Of a DNA stretch of 9,299 nucleotides, positions 1 to 7,328 are shown piece by piece. Numbering within the stretch: position 1 is the first letter of the stretch; the number at the start of each line of letters is the position of its first letter. Under the pieces are notes generated by a model. It had not been told where the DNA came from. It did no database searches and saw only the letters and a program-made list of their open reading frames with translations. The position numbers were made by a program, and so were the translations under genes. Source of the stretch: Methanomethylovorans sp. (GTDB lineage Archaea; Halobacteriota; Methanosarcinia; Methanosarcinales; Methanosarcinaceae); NCBI GenBank assembly GCA_020854785.1, contig JAHFZE010000226.1:1-9299 (forward strand), given 5' to 3'.

Positions 1-84
1 ACCAAGGGATGCACCACTTTCAAGGACCAGCGGCTCATCAAATGTCAGGTGTTCTGTTCTTGTTGTACCGACCGATCTGTGCAT
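1..84 (-). CDS. metX: Homoserine O-acetyltransferase, N-terminal 28 codons (partial)
   Basis: The reading frame opens at ATG 84-82 and runs off the window edge. The 28 visible residues end in EPLVLESGASLG, which resembles the N-terminal region of MetX-type homoserine/serine acetyltransferases (alpha/beta-hydrolase fold); the catalytic Ser, Asp and His lie outside. The enzyme would transfer acetyl from acetyl-CoA to homoserine, making O-acetylhomoserine, the substrate of the sulfhydrylase encoded just upstream. The start is supported by AGGTG six bases before the ATG, formed by the last codons of the upstream gene. The upstream TGA ends 2 bases before this ATG, so the two genes are surely co-transcribed and probably translationally coupled. 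A serine acetyltransferase of the same family is possible, but the neighbouring sulfhydrylase favours homoserine. Confidence 0.82.
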   Translation of the reverse strand, partial: MHRSVGTTRTEHLTFDEPLVLESGASLG

Positions 85-86
85 GC

Positions 87-1382
87 TCACACCTTTTCAA
101 GGGCCTGCTCAAGGTCTGCGATGATATCTTCAATGTCCTCGATACCTATGGAAAGACGTATGTAGTCCGGCGTGACGCCTGTAGCCATCTGTTCTGCCGG
201 GGTCAGCTGCTGGTGAGTAGTAGTAGCCGGATGGATGACAAGGCTCTTGGAATCACCAATGTTAGCAAGATGTGAGAACAGCTTAAGCTGATCGATGAAA
301 CTTTTTCCAGCTTCTGCACCACCCTTTACACCAAATCCCATGAGTGCACCATAGCCTCCTTTGAGATACCTGGATGCAAGCTCGTGGCTTGGATGGTCCG
401 GTAAACCCGGATAGTTCACCCATGACACTTTTGGATGACCCGATAGATACTCTGCCACCCTAGAGGCGTTCTCAGAGTGCCTTTGTATCCTCAGATGCAA
501 TGTCTCAAGCCCCTGCAGCAACAGGAAAGAATTGAATGGCGAAATGGCAGCACCTGTATCCCTGAGCAGCTGCAGCCTTACTTTGAATATGAAAGCGACA
601 TTACCAAGCCCGGGGAAACTGGAGAAGGTGTCCCAGTACCTAAGACCATGATAACTGGGATCGGGTTCCGTTAGTTCCGGGAATTTACCGTTGTTCCAGG
701 CAAACTTACCGGAATCCACTATCGAGCCACCGATGGAAGTCCCGTGTCCGCCTATGAACTTCGTTGCAGAATGCACAACAATATCTGCTCCATGTTCAAT
801 GGGCTGCACAAGTCCCACAGCAGTTGTATTGTCCACAACAAGTGGCACTCCGGCCGCATGGGCAATGTCTGCAACTGCCCTGAAATCAGGAATATCCAGT
901 TTGGGATTGCCTACAGATTCAATGTAGATGGCTCGTGTCCTTTCGTTGAAGGCCTTCCTGAAAGCATCGGGGTCGGAGGAATCCACAAAAACAGCTTTCC
1001 TGCCCAGCTTGGGGAAAGTATAATTGAGCAGTTCATATGTACCCCCATAAAGATTATTACCGGATACTATCTCGTCACCAGGCCGTGTAATAGCCAACAG
1101 GGCATAGGTTATAGCCGCTGAGCCGGATGCAACGGCAAGTGCACCTGTGCCACCTTCGATGGCAGCGATGCGCTGTTCTAACACGTCTGTTGTTGGGTTC
1201 ATGATACGTGTATAGATGTTGCCAAGTTCCTTGAGAGCGAAAAGGTTAGCAGCTTGATCGCTGTCACGGAAAACATACGATGTGGTCTGATATATTGGCA
1301 CGGCACGTGCTCCAGTTGTCGGGTCGGGCTTCTGTCCGGCATGCAGTGCAAGTGTTCCTAACCTGTAATTTTGTATTGTCAT
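87..1382 (-). CDS. O-acetylhomoserine sulfhydrylase (PLP enzyme)
   Basis: A 431-residue member of the Cys/Met metabolism PLP family, full length for O-acetylhomoserine aminocarboxypropyltransferases (about 425-435). It should convert O-acetylhomoserine and sulfide to homocysteine and acetate in the cytosol, feeding methionine synthesis. Visible signatures are the N-terminal [21 protein letters not shown] block (residues about 11-31), YTRIMNPT (57-64), the ASGSAA phosphate-binding region (85-90), DNTTA (184-188) and [11 protein letters not shown] (205-215) with Lys208 as the Schiff-base lysine. The start ATG at 1382 is preceded by an AAGGGG ribosome binding site lying in the last codons of SepCysS, whose TAA ends 5 bases upstream. 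It sits between SepCysS and metX. The related cystathionine gamma-synthase or gamma-lyase activities are less likely given the longer length and the metX partner. Confidence 0.93.
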   Translation of the reverse strand: MTIQNYRLGTLALHAGQKPDPTTGARAVPIYQTTSYVFRDSDQAANLFALKELGNIYTRIMNPTTDVLEQRIAAIEGGTGALAVASGSAAITYALLAITRPGDEIVSGNNLYGGTYELLNYTFPKLGRKAVFVDSSDPDAFRKAFNERTRAIYIESVGNPKLDIPDFRAVADIAHAAGVPLVVDNTTAVGLVQPIEHGADIVVHSATKFIGGHGTSIGGSIVDSGKFAWNNGKFPELTEPDPSYHGLRYWDTFSSFPGLGNVAFIFKVRLQLLRDTGAAISPFNSFLLLQGLETLHLRIQRHSENASRVAEYLSGHPKVSWVNYPGLPDHPSHELASRYLKGGYGALMGFGVKGGAEAGKSFIDQLKLFSHLANIGDSKSLVIHPATTTHQQLTPAEQMATGVTPDYIRLSIGIEDIEDIIADLEQALEKV

Positions 1383-1387
1383 TGTAA

Positions 1388-2755
1388 TTAACCCCTTTTT
1401 ACCTTAAGCTCGTATTTTTCAGCTATATCCTGGAATGTTTCTGTAAGATAACGGACCTTTTCCCATGAAAGCCCGTATGTGTTCAGTTTCCATACCCGTG
1501 TGGCCCCGGCGAATTCCCCTATTATGCCTCTTCCAGAAAGTTCATCCGAAAGGAAGAATCCTCTGCGTTTATGATGCTGGGCGACCGTATCAAAGCTGTG
1601 GGTGGTGTCGACCTTGGACAGAGTATGCCTACGGGGGTATTGGGAAGCTACGCTGGTCCCTTCGATGGAAAGCAAACCATCAATGAAGTAATTTGATCTC
1701 TTTAGTTCTTCTTCCCAGCGGTTCACCCTTTCCTTCACAGCAGGAAAAGATGCCATCATGCCCAGCAATGTCGAGCCCATTAACGTACAGCCAAGCATCT
1801 CGACCTCCTTCACACCGAACTTGCGCTGAGTGATGTCGCCCACCATCTGAGTGGTACGGAATATCGTGGGTGCCCATTCACTGGTTGTTGCCAGCACGCC
1901 GGATGGCGCAGGCGATGCCATACTTTTATGACCGGAACCTACTACGAAATCCGCACCAATAGCCTTTCCATCTACCGGCATGACCCCTACGGTATATGCA
2001 CCATTGTACAGGAAAGGAATATCGTACTGGTGAGCAACTTTTGCTATACCTTTCACATCATGCTCGTTAGCATACTGGTAATCGAAATGGTCCATCATCA
2101 CCAATACCGGAAGTTTGCCGGTTTCTCTCCTGACGGCCTCTATTTTGTCTGCAGTTGCGTCTGCTGTTACAAGGTTTTGCTCATCGAGTGGAACTTCTTT
2201 TACTACTCCCCCCGCTTCCTCCACTGCCAGGAACTCAGTGTAATGGGCCAGAGCCGATACTATTACTGTATCGCCTTTACCTACCAGAGTGGATGCAACG
2301 GCCTGGAAACCGCGCCTTGCACCTGGCACTACACGTGCATCGTCCATATTGACAAAACTAGCAAGCTGTTCATGGAAAGGAGCTATCGGAGGATTGCTGA
2401 TCTTGTCCAGCCTGAAAGGTTTGCGGCAGGCATCACAGGTGGAATAACCGTCTCCATAGGCTATGAGCGCCTTGCGTGCTTCAGGTGTAAGTCTGCCGGC
2501 TGCCTGTATAGGCTGGATGTTAATGTACGTCTCCTCACGTGACCGTATATCAATGGTCCCGGCGATTTTCCTGACATGTGGAGTGCCTGCACCGGCTTCA
2601 AGTTCATCCAGCATTTCCCTTATTTTGCTGACACCGTCACGGATAATACGTTCATCTTCCGGACCTGTGATATTGGGAAGCCTCGTCCTTAGTGTTTCCC
2701 TGATATCCTCAAGGGCGAATAAAGCCTCAAATGTTTTCTGTGTGCGTATATCCAT
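1388..2755 (-). CDS. pscS: Sep-tRNA:Cys-tRNA synthase (SepCysS)
   Basis: A PLP enzyme of 455 residues from the chosen ATG. It converts O-phosphoseryl-tRNA(Cys), made by SepRS, to Cys-tRNA(Cys), the methanogen substitute for direct cysteinylation. Alignment by eye with archaeal SepCysS gives a core beginning near residue 75 ([17 protein letters not shown]), YSTCDAC with Cys107 and Cys110, GSGHKSMA with PLP-binding Lys277, and LGCT with Cys323; these three cysteines match those implicated in the persulfide chemistry. Residues 1-73 are an extension not present in shorter family members such as that of Archaeoglobus. Start choice: the frame stays open upstream to 2998 but would run through the tRNA gene. 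ATGs at 2779 and 2764 are also possible and no Shine-Dalgarno motif is decisive; 2755 gives the [13 protein letters not shown] start that looks natural. The tRNA-Cys gene lies 40 bases upstream. Confidence 0.93.
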   Translation of the reverse strand: MDIRTQKTFEALFALEDIRETLRTRLPNITGPEDERIIRDGVSKIREMLDELEAGAGTPHVRKIAGTIDIRSREETYINIQPIQAAGRLTPEARKALIAYGDGYSTCDACRKPFRLDKISNPPIAPFHEQLASFVNMDDARVVPGARRGFQAVASTLVGKGDTVIVSALAHYTEFLAVEEAGGVVKEVPLDEQNLVTADATADKIEAVRRETGKLPVLVMMDHFDYQYANEHDVKGIAKVAHQYDIPFLYNGAYTVGVMPVDGKAIGADFVVGSGHKSMASPAPSGVLATTSEWAPTIFRTTQMVGDITQRKFGVKEVEMLGCTLMGSTLLGMMASFPAVKERVNRWEEELKRSNYFIDGLLSIEGTSVASQYPRRHTLSKVDTTHSFDTVAQHHKRRGFFLSDELSGRGIIGEFAGATRVWKLNTYGLSWEKVRYLTETFQDIAEKYELKVKRG

Positions 2756-2795
2756 ACCTATCATCCGATTGACTGCCATTGATCTGGTAAACCAA

Positions 2796-2867
2796 AGCTG
2801 AGACCCGGATTCGAACCGGGATGAAATGGATCTGCAGTCCATTGCGTAGCCGTTCCGCCATCTCAGC
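2796..2867 (-). tRNA. tRNA-Cys (GCA)
   Basis: The cloverleaf can be folded by hand. The acceptor stem GCTGAGA/TCTCAGC gives 7 pairs, the D stem is GCG/CGC, the anticodon stem ATGGA/TCCAT encloses loop CTGCAGA with anticodon GCA, and the T stem CCCGG/CCGGG encloses TTCGAAT. The discriminator base is U73 (position 2796), a known identity element of tRNA-Cys. The 3' CCA is not encoded and there is no intron. It is the substrate of the SepRS/SepCysS pathway and lies directly in front of the SepCysS gene, so both probably come from the same promoter, with RNase P and tRNase Z releasing the tRNA. Confidence 0.97.
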
Positions 2868-2873
2868 GTACAA

Positions 2874-2897
2874 GTTGATTCACAATTGTGAATTAAC
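2874..2897. promoter_or_regulatory. Large palindrome at the tRNA-Cys/SepCysS transcription start
   Basis: The core ATTCACAATTGTGAAT (2878-2893) is a perfect 16-base palindrome. Extending to 2874-2897 gives 11 of 12 matched pairs, with only 2877/2894 mismatched. It lies between the TATA box and the tRNA 5' end, about where transcription should begin, a typical position for an archaeal repressor operator. The cognate regulator is unknown. A cruciform or leader hairpin is an alternative reading. Confidence 0.6.
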
Positions 2898-2917
2898 AAT
2901 CGTAAAACACAATGTTT

Positions 2918-2932
2918 GTATTTAAATATATC
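2918..2932 (-). promoter_or_regulatory. TATA box for the tRNA-Cys–SepCysS unit
   Basis: On the minus strand the sequence reads TATATTTAAATAC, a good archaeal TATA element. Archaeal start sites lie about 25-27 bases downstream of the box centre, predicting initiation near 2900 and a leader of about 33 bases before the mature tRNA 5' end. No separate promoter is visible for SepCysS in the 40 bases after the tRNA. Confidence 0.6.
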
Positions 2933-3210
2933 GTAATGGCGCAGAATATTATTCTGTCCCATCAAAACAGCACAATACCGAACAAGAAATACATGCATAC
3001 TAAATTAGCTCAGTAAAAAACTCTTTTTTGAGGAACTAATTAAATTGGCATTTTAAGAAAGGTGTCTGCATATCATTCTATAACAATCCTTTTAGACGAA
3101 TAATAATGTTAGCTTCTGTTCATCCTAAGAATTATAAAGCTGCCAAACCATTTATTTTGAATGCTCATGTTAGGGAAAACGTCTGGATTTAAACACCCAG
3201 ATTTTCAAAC
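2933..3210. other. Gene-free intergenic stretch
   Basis: About 280 AT-rich bases between the exchanger stop and the tRNA-Cys promoter. I find no convincing gene; the longest ATG-started frame (3106-3192, plus, 28 codons) has no ribosome binding site and no recognisable content. Two weak minus-strand hairpins could end exchanger transcription: TCTGG/CCAGA at 3182-3201, followed by CGTTTT, and an AAAAAA-GAG-TTTTTT inverted repeat at about 3016-3030. Neither is strong. Confidence 0.5.
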
Positions 3211-4167
3211 TTATCCCCTGTTTATGATAAAAAGGGTATATCCTACATAAATTGCCAAGAAAATTAGGGCTTCCCATCTTTCAAATTTATGCTTCTGTCC
3301 GGTAAACATGAAGACAAAGAACAACAATGTTGCAATTGCTAGAACAATTAAATCTAAGTTGATACCAACTGGCACTGTTAGAGGAGATATTATTGAAGAA
3401 ACTCCCATGATGAAAAATATATTGAAAATATTTGAGCCGAGAATATTTCCAACAGAGATGTCCATCTCCTTTTTGAGTGCTGCAGCAACCGATGTAACTA
3501 ACTCTGGGAGTGATGTTCCTGCAGCAACGATTGTTGAAGATATGAGAAACTCGCTTATTCCCATTTGCCTTGCAATCGACACTGCACCATCCACAGTCAA
3601 TTTTCCTCCTATTACTAAAAAGATAAATCCGGCGATCAGCATAAATGAAATTTTTGTGATGGAATGTTCCTTAATATTATCAGATGAACCATTTGTGCTA
3701 TTTCGGATAGTTTCAAATATATAATACAGAAACATTGAAAAGAAAAAAAGTAATATTATCCCATCTGCTCTCGTAAGGATATTTTCTGAGTCATTGGCCA
3801 GCATTATTTTGTTTGACATGGTTGCCAGAACAAGGACAGCAAGTAAAGCAAAAGGTATCTCTTTCCAGACGGTTGGTTTTTGCACAATTAAAGGAGCTAT
3901 TACTCCAGTCACACCAAGAATTAGCAGTAGGTTGATTATATTGCTTCCAACGATATTACCAAATGCTACATCACTGTTACCTTGAATGGAAGCAAAGACA
4001 TTAACGACGAGTTCAGGCATGGAAGTTCCAAATGCAACAACAGTCAATCCGATTACCAATGATGATATTCCAAGATGCTTAGCAAGAGATGATGCACCTT
4101 CGACGAACCAGTTTGCCCCCTGATATAACAATGCAAGACCTATCAGAATAAATATGTAATCGATCAT
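3211..4167 (-). CDS. Na+/Ca2+ exchanger-type cation antiporter (CaCA family)
   Basis: An integral membrane antiporter of 318 residues, the usual size for prokaryotic CaCA exchangers with ten membrane helices, which typically export Ca2+ in exchange for Na+ or H+. Both halves of the internal duplication are plain: the alpha-1 repeat TVVAFGTSMPELV...GNIVGSNIINLLLILG (about 42-85) and the alpha-2 repeat STIVAAGTSLPELVTS...GNILGSNIFNIFFIMG (about 211-255). Glu52 and Glu222 in the two GTS-x-PE motifs correspond to the ion-binding glutamates of the family. The more charged stretch around 153-173 is the cytoplasmic loop between halves. The ATG at 4167 is preferred over an in-frame TTG at 4191, which would add residues encoded by TATA-like DNA; neither has a clear ribosome binding site. 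The gene is visibly more AT-rich than its neighbours. The transported ions are inferred from the family only. Confidence 0.93.
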   Translation of the reverse strand: MIDYIFILIGLALLYQGANWFVEGASSLAKHLGISSLVIGLTVVAFGTSMPELVVNVFASIQGNSDVAFGNIVGSNIINLLLILGVTGVIAPLIVQKPTVWKEIPFALLAVLVLATMSNKIMLANDSENILTRADGIILLFFFSMFLYYIFETIRNSTNGSSDNIKEHSITKISFMLIAGFIFLVIGGKLTVDGAVSIARQMGISEFLISSTIVAAGTSLPELVTSVAAALKKEMDISVGNILGSNIFNIFFIMGVSSIISPLTVPVGINLDLIVLAIATLLFFVFMFTGQKHKFERWEALIFLAIYVGYTLFIINRG

Positions 4168-4225
4168 GGCTCTATATAATATATATATCAACGATTATAA
4201 AATCGTCGGATCGCCTATTAAAAAA

Positions 4226-4233
4226 GTATATTT
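4226..4233 (-). promoter_or_regulatory. Possible TATA box for the exchanger gene
   Basis: The minus strand reads AAATATAC about 60 bases before the exchanger ATG, predicting a start site near 4203 and a leader of some 36 bases. A longer AT run at 4171-4188 looks more TATA-like but is too close to the ATG to drive the full gene unless translation starts further inside. Confidence 0.35.
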
Positions 4234-4271
4234 GTGTTATGAATATTGGAAACTTAGTGGGTGCTAGTTGA

Positions 4272-4775
4272 AGGTACAGCCTGAAAATTAACTACCTTGT
4301 CACTTTCAGCTCAGTACTTGGCTCAACAGCTTTTTTCATCACTCACGGCTTCGAGGAGAATGCTGAAAAAAGTGAAAGGGATCTTCTGCAAAAGAACATG
4401 TAAGATATGAGCAAGACATTCTATCTGGAGATCATAAACGCAACATTCTCCATAGATGCCGTCATCGGAGCATTTGCATTCACCCTTTCAGTACCACTGA
4501 TAATCCTCGGGAAAGGACTTGGAGCTTTCTTTGTCAGAGAACTGACAATAAGCAATATCTACAGGATACAGAGATATATGTATCTGAAGAACAGGGCAAT
4601 GTATTCTATATTATTCCTCGGCCTGTTCATGATCAGGGATGGTTTTAGACATCATATTCCCTCATTCCTGTCCCCTATGGCAACATTCTTCATAGTGGGT
4701 TATTTCTTCTATAAATCAAAGAAGCAACTCACTACTGCAGAAATTGGTTCCAGTTGTCTGTTAAAGCAAGAGTAA
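4272..4775 (+). pseudogene. Decayed DUF475 (TerC-like) membrane protein gene, C-terminal half
   Basis: The open frame from ATG 4407 encodes 122 residues that match the C-terminal part of DUF475 membrane proteins: FYLEIINATFSIDAVIGAFAF, then KGLGAFFVRELTI, RYMYLKNRAMYSI, and a final GYFFYKSKK. Full DUF475 proteins are about 330-350 residues. The same frame continues upstream across an in-frame TAA (4401-4403), with 4272-4400 encoding a further family-like stretch, LGSTAFFITHGFEENAEK, that precedes the FYLEI block in intact members. Another in-frame TGA lies at 4269-4271, and the N-terminal half is absent because the exchanger promoter follows immediately. So this is a truncated remnant with at least one nonsense mutation, not a 122-residue gene. 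The stops are TAA and TGA, so pyrrolysine readthrough does not explain them. Sequencing error could explain the TAA but not the missing first half. Confidence 0.75.
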
Positions 4776-4841
4776 AAGCAAACACCTGATGGAAGTTCCA
4801 TAAATAGAAAAGAGAGTGGGTCAAGACTGACTGAAAACAGG

Positions 4842-6002
4842 TCAGCCCTGCTGCCTGCGATGGAAAGCATACATCTGGACCTTCTTCATCTTTGCGAGGT
4901 TAAGGATCCTTTGCATCTCCCCGTCTTCGATCACTCTTGCATCTATATAACCACAGTCTGCAGCCTCATTGAATATTTCATATCCCATGGATGAACGGGT
5001 AAGTACAGAGGTATAGCCATCCGGAGTTCCCACACCTCCAAAAGAGATATCAGTGTTCTCAGAAGCCATATCCGTACAGTATTTACATGAACTGCTGCGG
5101 CAATTGTCAAGCTCCTGCAGATCAAAACTTTCCTTTCCGGCTGCTGTAGTGACCTCGAAGCGTCCTTTTCTGATCTTCATGGCTTCGATATCTCCAAGGC
5201 GCATGTTCTTTCCTTCGATGAACTGTTTCAGCCCTCCATAGTCAAAACTGTCCATGCAGAACAGACCCAGCTTGAGTATCCTTGCCCGCATGAACATGTG
5301 CAGAAAACCACGGGAGCTTCTTTGCATCTTGTGTACTGCATCTATGTTGCAGCTTGGGCCTACAAAGGCAATACTGTTCATCCCCTGTCGGATCGCGCTC
5401 ATCAGGGCATCCATTGTCATACTGTGACTGTAGATACTACCCGAGGACTGCAGCAGGTCCTCATATGTTCTTGCTACTATAGGTACGGGTTTCCATGGCT
5501 CTTCATCGGAGCTTGCAGTAACGATAGCGCAGTCGATAAGCCCTTCCTCAAGACCATATGCAAGCATAGCAGTGACCACACCACCATCCTGTCCCTTGAT
5601 CTCCTTGAGATTGGACTTTGCAGCATATGCCTGTCGGAGACAGCCTATTAAACCTTCTTCTGTGGTAATGGTCCTCGGACACTGGTTGTAGCATACACCG
5701 CATGCTGTGCATTTACCTGTTAACTTTGGTTGCCCCTCGTCTAAAGAAATGGATTCACATATGGAAGCACAGGCACCACACATGGTGCAGATGCCAGGTT
5801 TGATAATATCATTACGGAGCTTTGCAAAAGAGATCTTCTCACTCTCTTGCAGAGAGCGCTTAAGGCGGATAGCATTCCTTTCAACTCTATCCATGGATCT
5901 GTTGCAGGAAACCGGAGTCATATTATATTCTATTCTGCGACGTTCTCTTATGATATCTATGTCCCTCAGAGGAGCGTGTTTACATTCGGTGCGTGTCAGC
6001 AT
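4842..6002 (-). CDS. F420-binding iron-sulfur flavoprotein, FrhB/FpoF/FdhB family
   Basis: A 386-residue protein of the coenzyme F420 hydrogenase/dehydrogenase beta-subunit family, which passes electrons between F420 and partners through FAD and [4Fe-4S] clusters. Two ferredoxin-type motifs are visible: CTMCGACASIC (Cys72, 75, 78, 82) and CTACGVCYNQCP (Cys98, 101, 104, 108). Next come the family blocks GQDGGVVTAML (137-147), VGPSCN (214-219), GLFCMDSFD (246-254), a CRSSSCKYC cysteine group (301-309) and DISFGGVGTPDGYTSVL (318-334). Residues 1-70 are a basic, arginine-rich extension without recognised motif. ATG 6002 is chosen over the in-frame ATG 6017 because AGGTGAG lies at ideal spacing before it. 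It is not an obvious Fpo or Frh subunit, as no partner hydrogenase, dehydrogenase or glutamate synthase gene adjoins; the neighbours are larC and larB. Its electron partner is unknown. Confidence 0.88.
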   Translation of the reverse strand: MLTRTECKHAPLRDIDIIRERRRIEYNMTPVSCNRSMDRVERNAIRLKRSLQESEKISFAKLRNDIIKPGICTMCGACASICESISLDEGQPKLTGKCTACGVCYNQCPRTITTEEGLIGCLRQAYAAKSNLKEIKGQDGGVVTAMLAYGLEEGLIDCAIVTASSDEEPWKPVPIVARTYEDLLQSSGSIYSHSMTMDALMSAIRQGMNSIAFVGPSCNIDAVHKMQRSSRGFLHMFMRARILKLGLFCMDSFDYGGLKQFIEGKNMRLGDIEAMKIRKGRFEVTTAAGKESFDLQELDNCRSSSCKYCTDMASENTDISFGGVGTPDGYTSVLTRSSMGYEIFNEAADCGYIDARVIEDGEMQRILNLAKMKKVQMYAFHRRQQG

Positions 6003-6009
6003 CCTACTC

Positions 6010-6057
6010 ACCTGCATAAATGGTACCTTATATTTTTTTTCAACGGTACCTGCAGGT
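6010..6057 (-). promoter_or_regulatory. Bipartite inverted repeat over the start of the F420-family gene
   Basis: On the minus strand ACCTGCA-GGTACC (6057-6045) is followed after 17 A-rich bases by GGTACC-ATTTA-TGCAGGT (6027-6010). Both arms pair in order: six plus seven base pairs with a five-base bulge. The 3' arm contains the ATG at 6017 and the AGGT of the ribosome binding site for the ATG at 6002. The A-rich loop contains a TATA-like AAAATATAA. It could be a leader hairpin that hides the ribosome binding site, or a pair of operator half-sites around a promoter. Confidence 0.45.
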
Positions 6058-6073
6058 TTAAGATGGTAATTTT

Positions 6074-6085
6074 GATATATAATTT
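6074..6085 (-). promoter_or_regulatory. TATA box candidate for the F420-family gene
   Basis: The minus strand reads AAATTATATATC, predicting a start site near 6052 and a leader of about 50 bases carrying most of the inverted repeat at 6010-6057. A second candidate, AAAATATAA at about 6028-6036, would give a nearly leaderless message. An 11-base direct repeat ATAATTTTAAT (6079-6089 and 6101-6111, 22 bases apart) overlaps this region but is low in complexity. The gene thus appears to have its own promoter separate from larBC. Confidence 0.4.
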
Positions 6086-6128
6086 TAATTTTAACTAAAA
6101 ATAATTTTAATGAACAATCATGCGCTAT

Positions 6129-7328
6129 TCAGAGCTGATCAGCAGGCCCATGTTTATTCCATGCCTCCTCTTCAACTTTTCTTATGATATCCTTCAGAGG
6201 CAGATCCATTTCTTTGGCAGCCCGCTTGCAATCTTCATACTCTGCAGAAATATGCAAGATCTCACCATTAAGGTCCTCAGCTATCTTCACGGGCATGTCG
6301 TATGCTTTTCCCCTTATATATACCCTTACGCTTTCCATGCGCCTGTCGGCTGTATAGCGGTGTTTGGTCGGGATGACACGTATCCCCAGAGTACCTGTTT
6401 CCCTCATGATCTCCCGTGCGATGGTAGCACTGTGCTCAGGTTTAGTGATCACTTTGATAATATGTCCTGTGCGCCCTTTTTTCATAGTGGCAGGAACAAT
6501 GGCAACGTCCCTGGCCCCAATTGAGAGTAATTTTTCGAACAGGTTACCCAGCACTTCCCCGGTCACATCGTCCACATTTGTTTCCAGCACCTCGATGGAA
6601 TCTCTGGAGAGGTCATCTTCTGTATCAATGAGGATGCTGCGCAGCACATTAGGATCTTCTGTATCAGCATCACCTGCACCGTAACCAACAGACAGGACCT
6701 TTCCTTTTGGAAAACTCTCGATCGGTCGGGCAAAATGACCCAGGATGGCAGCTCCTGTGGGTGTGAGAAGTTCCCTGTTACCTGAACCATAGAATGACAG
6801 ACCCGTAAGCTGCAGGATCTCAAGGGTTGCAGGGGCAGGTACAGGCATGTAACCATGGGCAGCCTTTACCTTACCTCCACCAACATTAATGGGCAGGCAG
6901 TATATTGCATCAGCACCTATCTCATGCATTGCATAACAGGAACCTATAACATCAGCTAACGCATCGTTCTGGCCAACTTCATGAAAATGCAGTTCCTCAA
7001 GGGATATACCATGTATTTTTGACTCTGCGTTGGCCATAAGCTCGAAAACAGCCAGTGCACTATGTTCAACTCTGGGTGGCAGACAGGCATTCATCACGAT
7101 GTCCACAAGGTCATTATAGTGACGTGCATGTTCCTCGTATGCTACATCTATATGCACATCCACTGCAGAAATACCCCTTTTGTTCGCTCCACCTATCCTT
7201 ACTGAGACGTCCACTGCAGATTCAATGGTTTCACATATCTTTTCTCTGTCAGCTCCCAGAGATATGAGGGTTCCAAGGATCATATCCCCGGATGCGCCTG
7301 AAAAAGCATCAAAGAGGATCGTCCTCAT
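6129..7328 (-). CDS. larC: Nickel-pincer cofactor biosynthesis protein LarC (DUF111)
   Basis: A 399-residue LarC, the CTP-dependent cyclometallase that inserts nickel into the pyridinium-3,5-bisthiocarboxylate mononucleotide to finish the cofactor of lactate racemase-type (LarA) enzymes. Signatures are FDAFSGASGDM (6-16), LHFHEVGQNDALADVIG (113-129), PVPAPAT (162-168), LLTPTGAAIL (187-196), GYGAGDAD (215-222), ETNVDDVTGE (249-258) and MKKGRTG (282-288). It is one uninterrupted frame, whereas in Lactobacillus plantarum larC is split and joined by a programmed frameshift. The ATG overlaps the larB stop by 4 bases (ATGA), a sign of translational coupling. Downstream, a short AT-rich gap separates it from the F420-family gene. 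Confidence 0.94.
   Translation of the reverse strand: MRTILFDAFSGASGDMILGTLISLGADREKICETIESAVDVSVRIGGANKRGISAVDVHIDVAYEEHARHYNDLVDIVMNACLPPRVEHSALAVFELMANAESKIHGISLEELHFHEVGQNDALADVIGSCYAMHEIGADAIYCLPINVGGGKVKAAHGYMPVPAPATLEILQLTGLSFYGSGNRELLTPTGAAILGHFARPIESFPKGKVLSVGYGAGDADTEDPNVLRSILIDTEDDLSRDSIEVLETNVDDVTGEVLGNLFEKLLSIGARDVAIVPATMKKGRTGHIIKVITKPEHSATIAREIMRETGTLGIRVIPTKHRYTADRRMESVRVYIRGKAYDMPVKIAEDLNGEILHISAEYEDCKRAAKEMDLPLKDIIRKVEEEAWNKHGPADQL

Noticed and set aside
1928..2542. Plus-strand open frame of 204 codons inside SepCysS
   Set aside because: It lies opposite well-conserved SepCysS sequence and encodes a Cys/Tyr-rich product with no recognisable domain.
2756..2998. Upstream extension of the SepCysS reading frame to 2998
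   Set aside because: It would translate through the complete tRNA-Cys gene, the palindrome and the TATA box; the extra residues resemble no SepCysS.
3106..3192. 28-codon plus-strand frame in the intergenic stretch
   Set aside because: No ribosome binding site, no promoter and no recognised content; expected by chance in AT-rich DNA.
4407..4775. A standalone 122-residue protein
   Set aside because: Family-like sequence continues upstream of the ATG across an in-frame stop, so it is better described as the surviving part of a broken DUF475 gene.
4789..4801. Palindrome ATGGAAGTTCCAT in the convergent gap, with its first 12 bases also found inside the exchanger gene
   Set aside because: The exchanger copy encodes the conserved GTSMPE motif, so the match is probably coincidence; there is no T-tract to make it a clear terminator.
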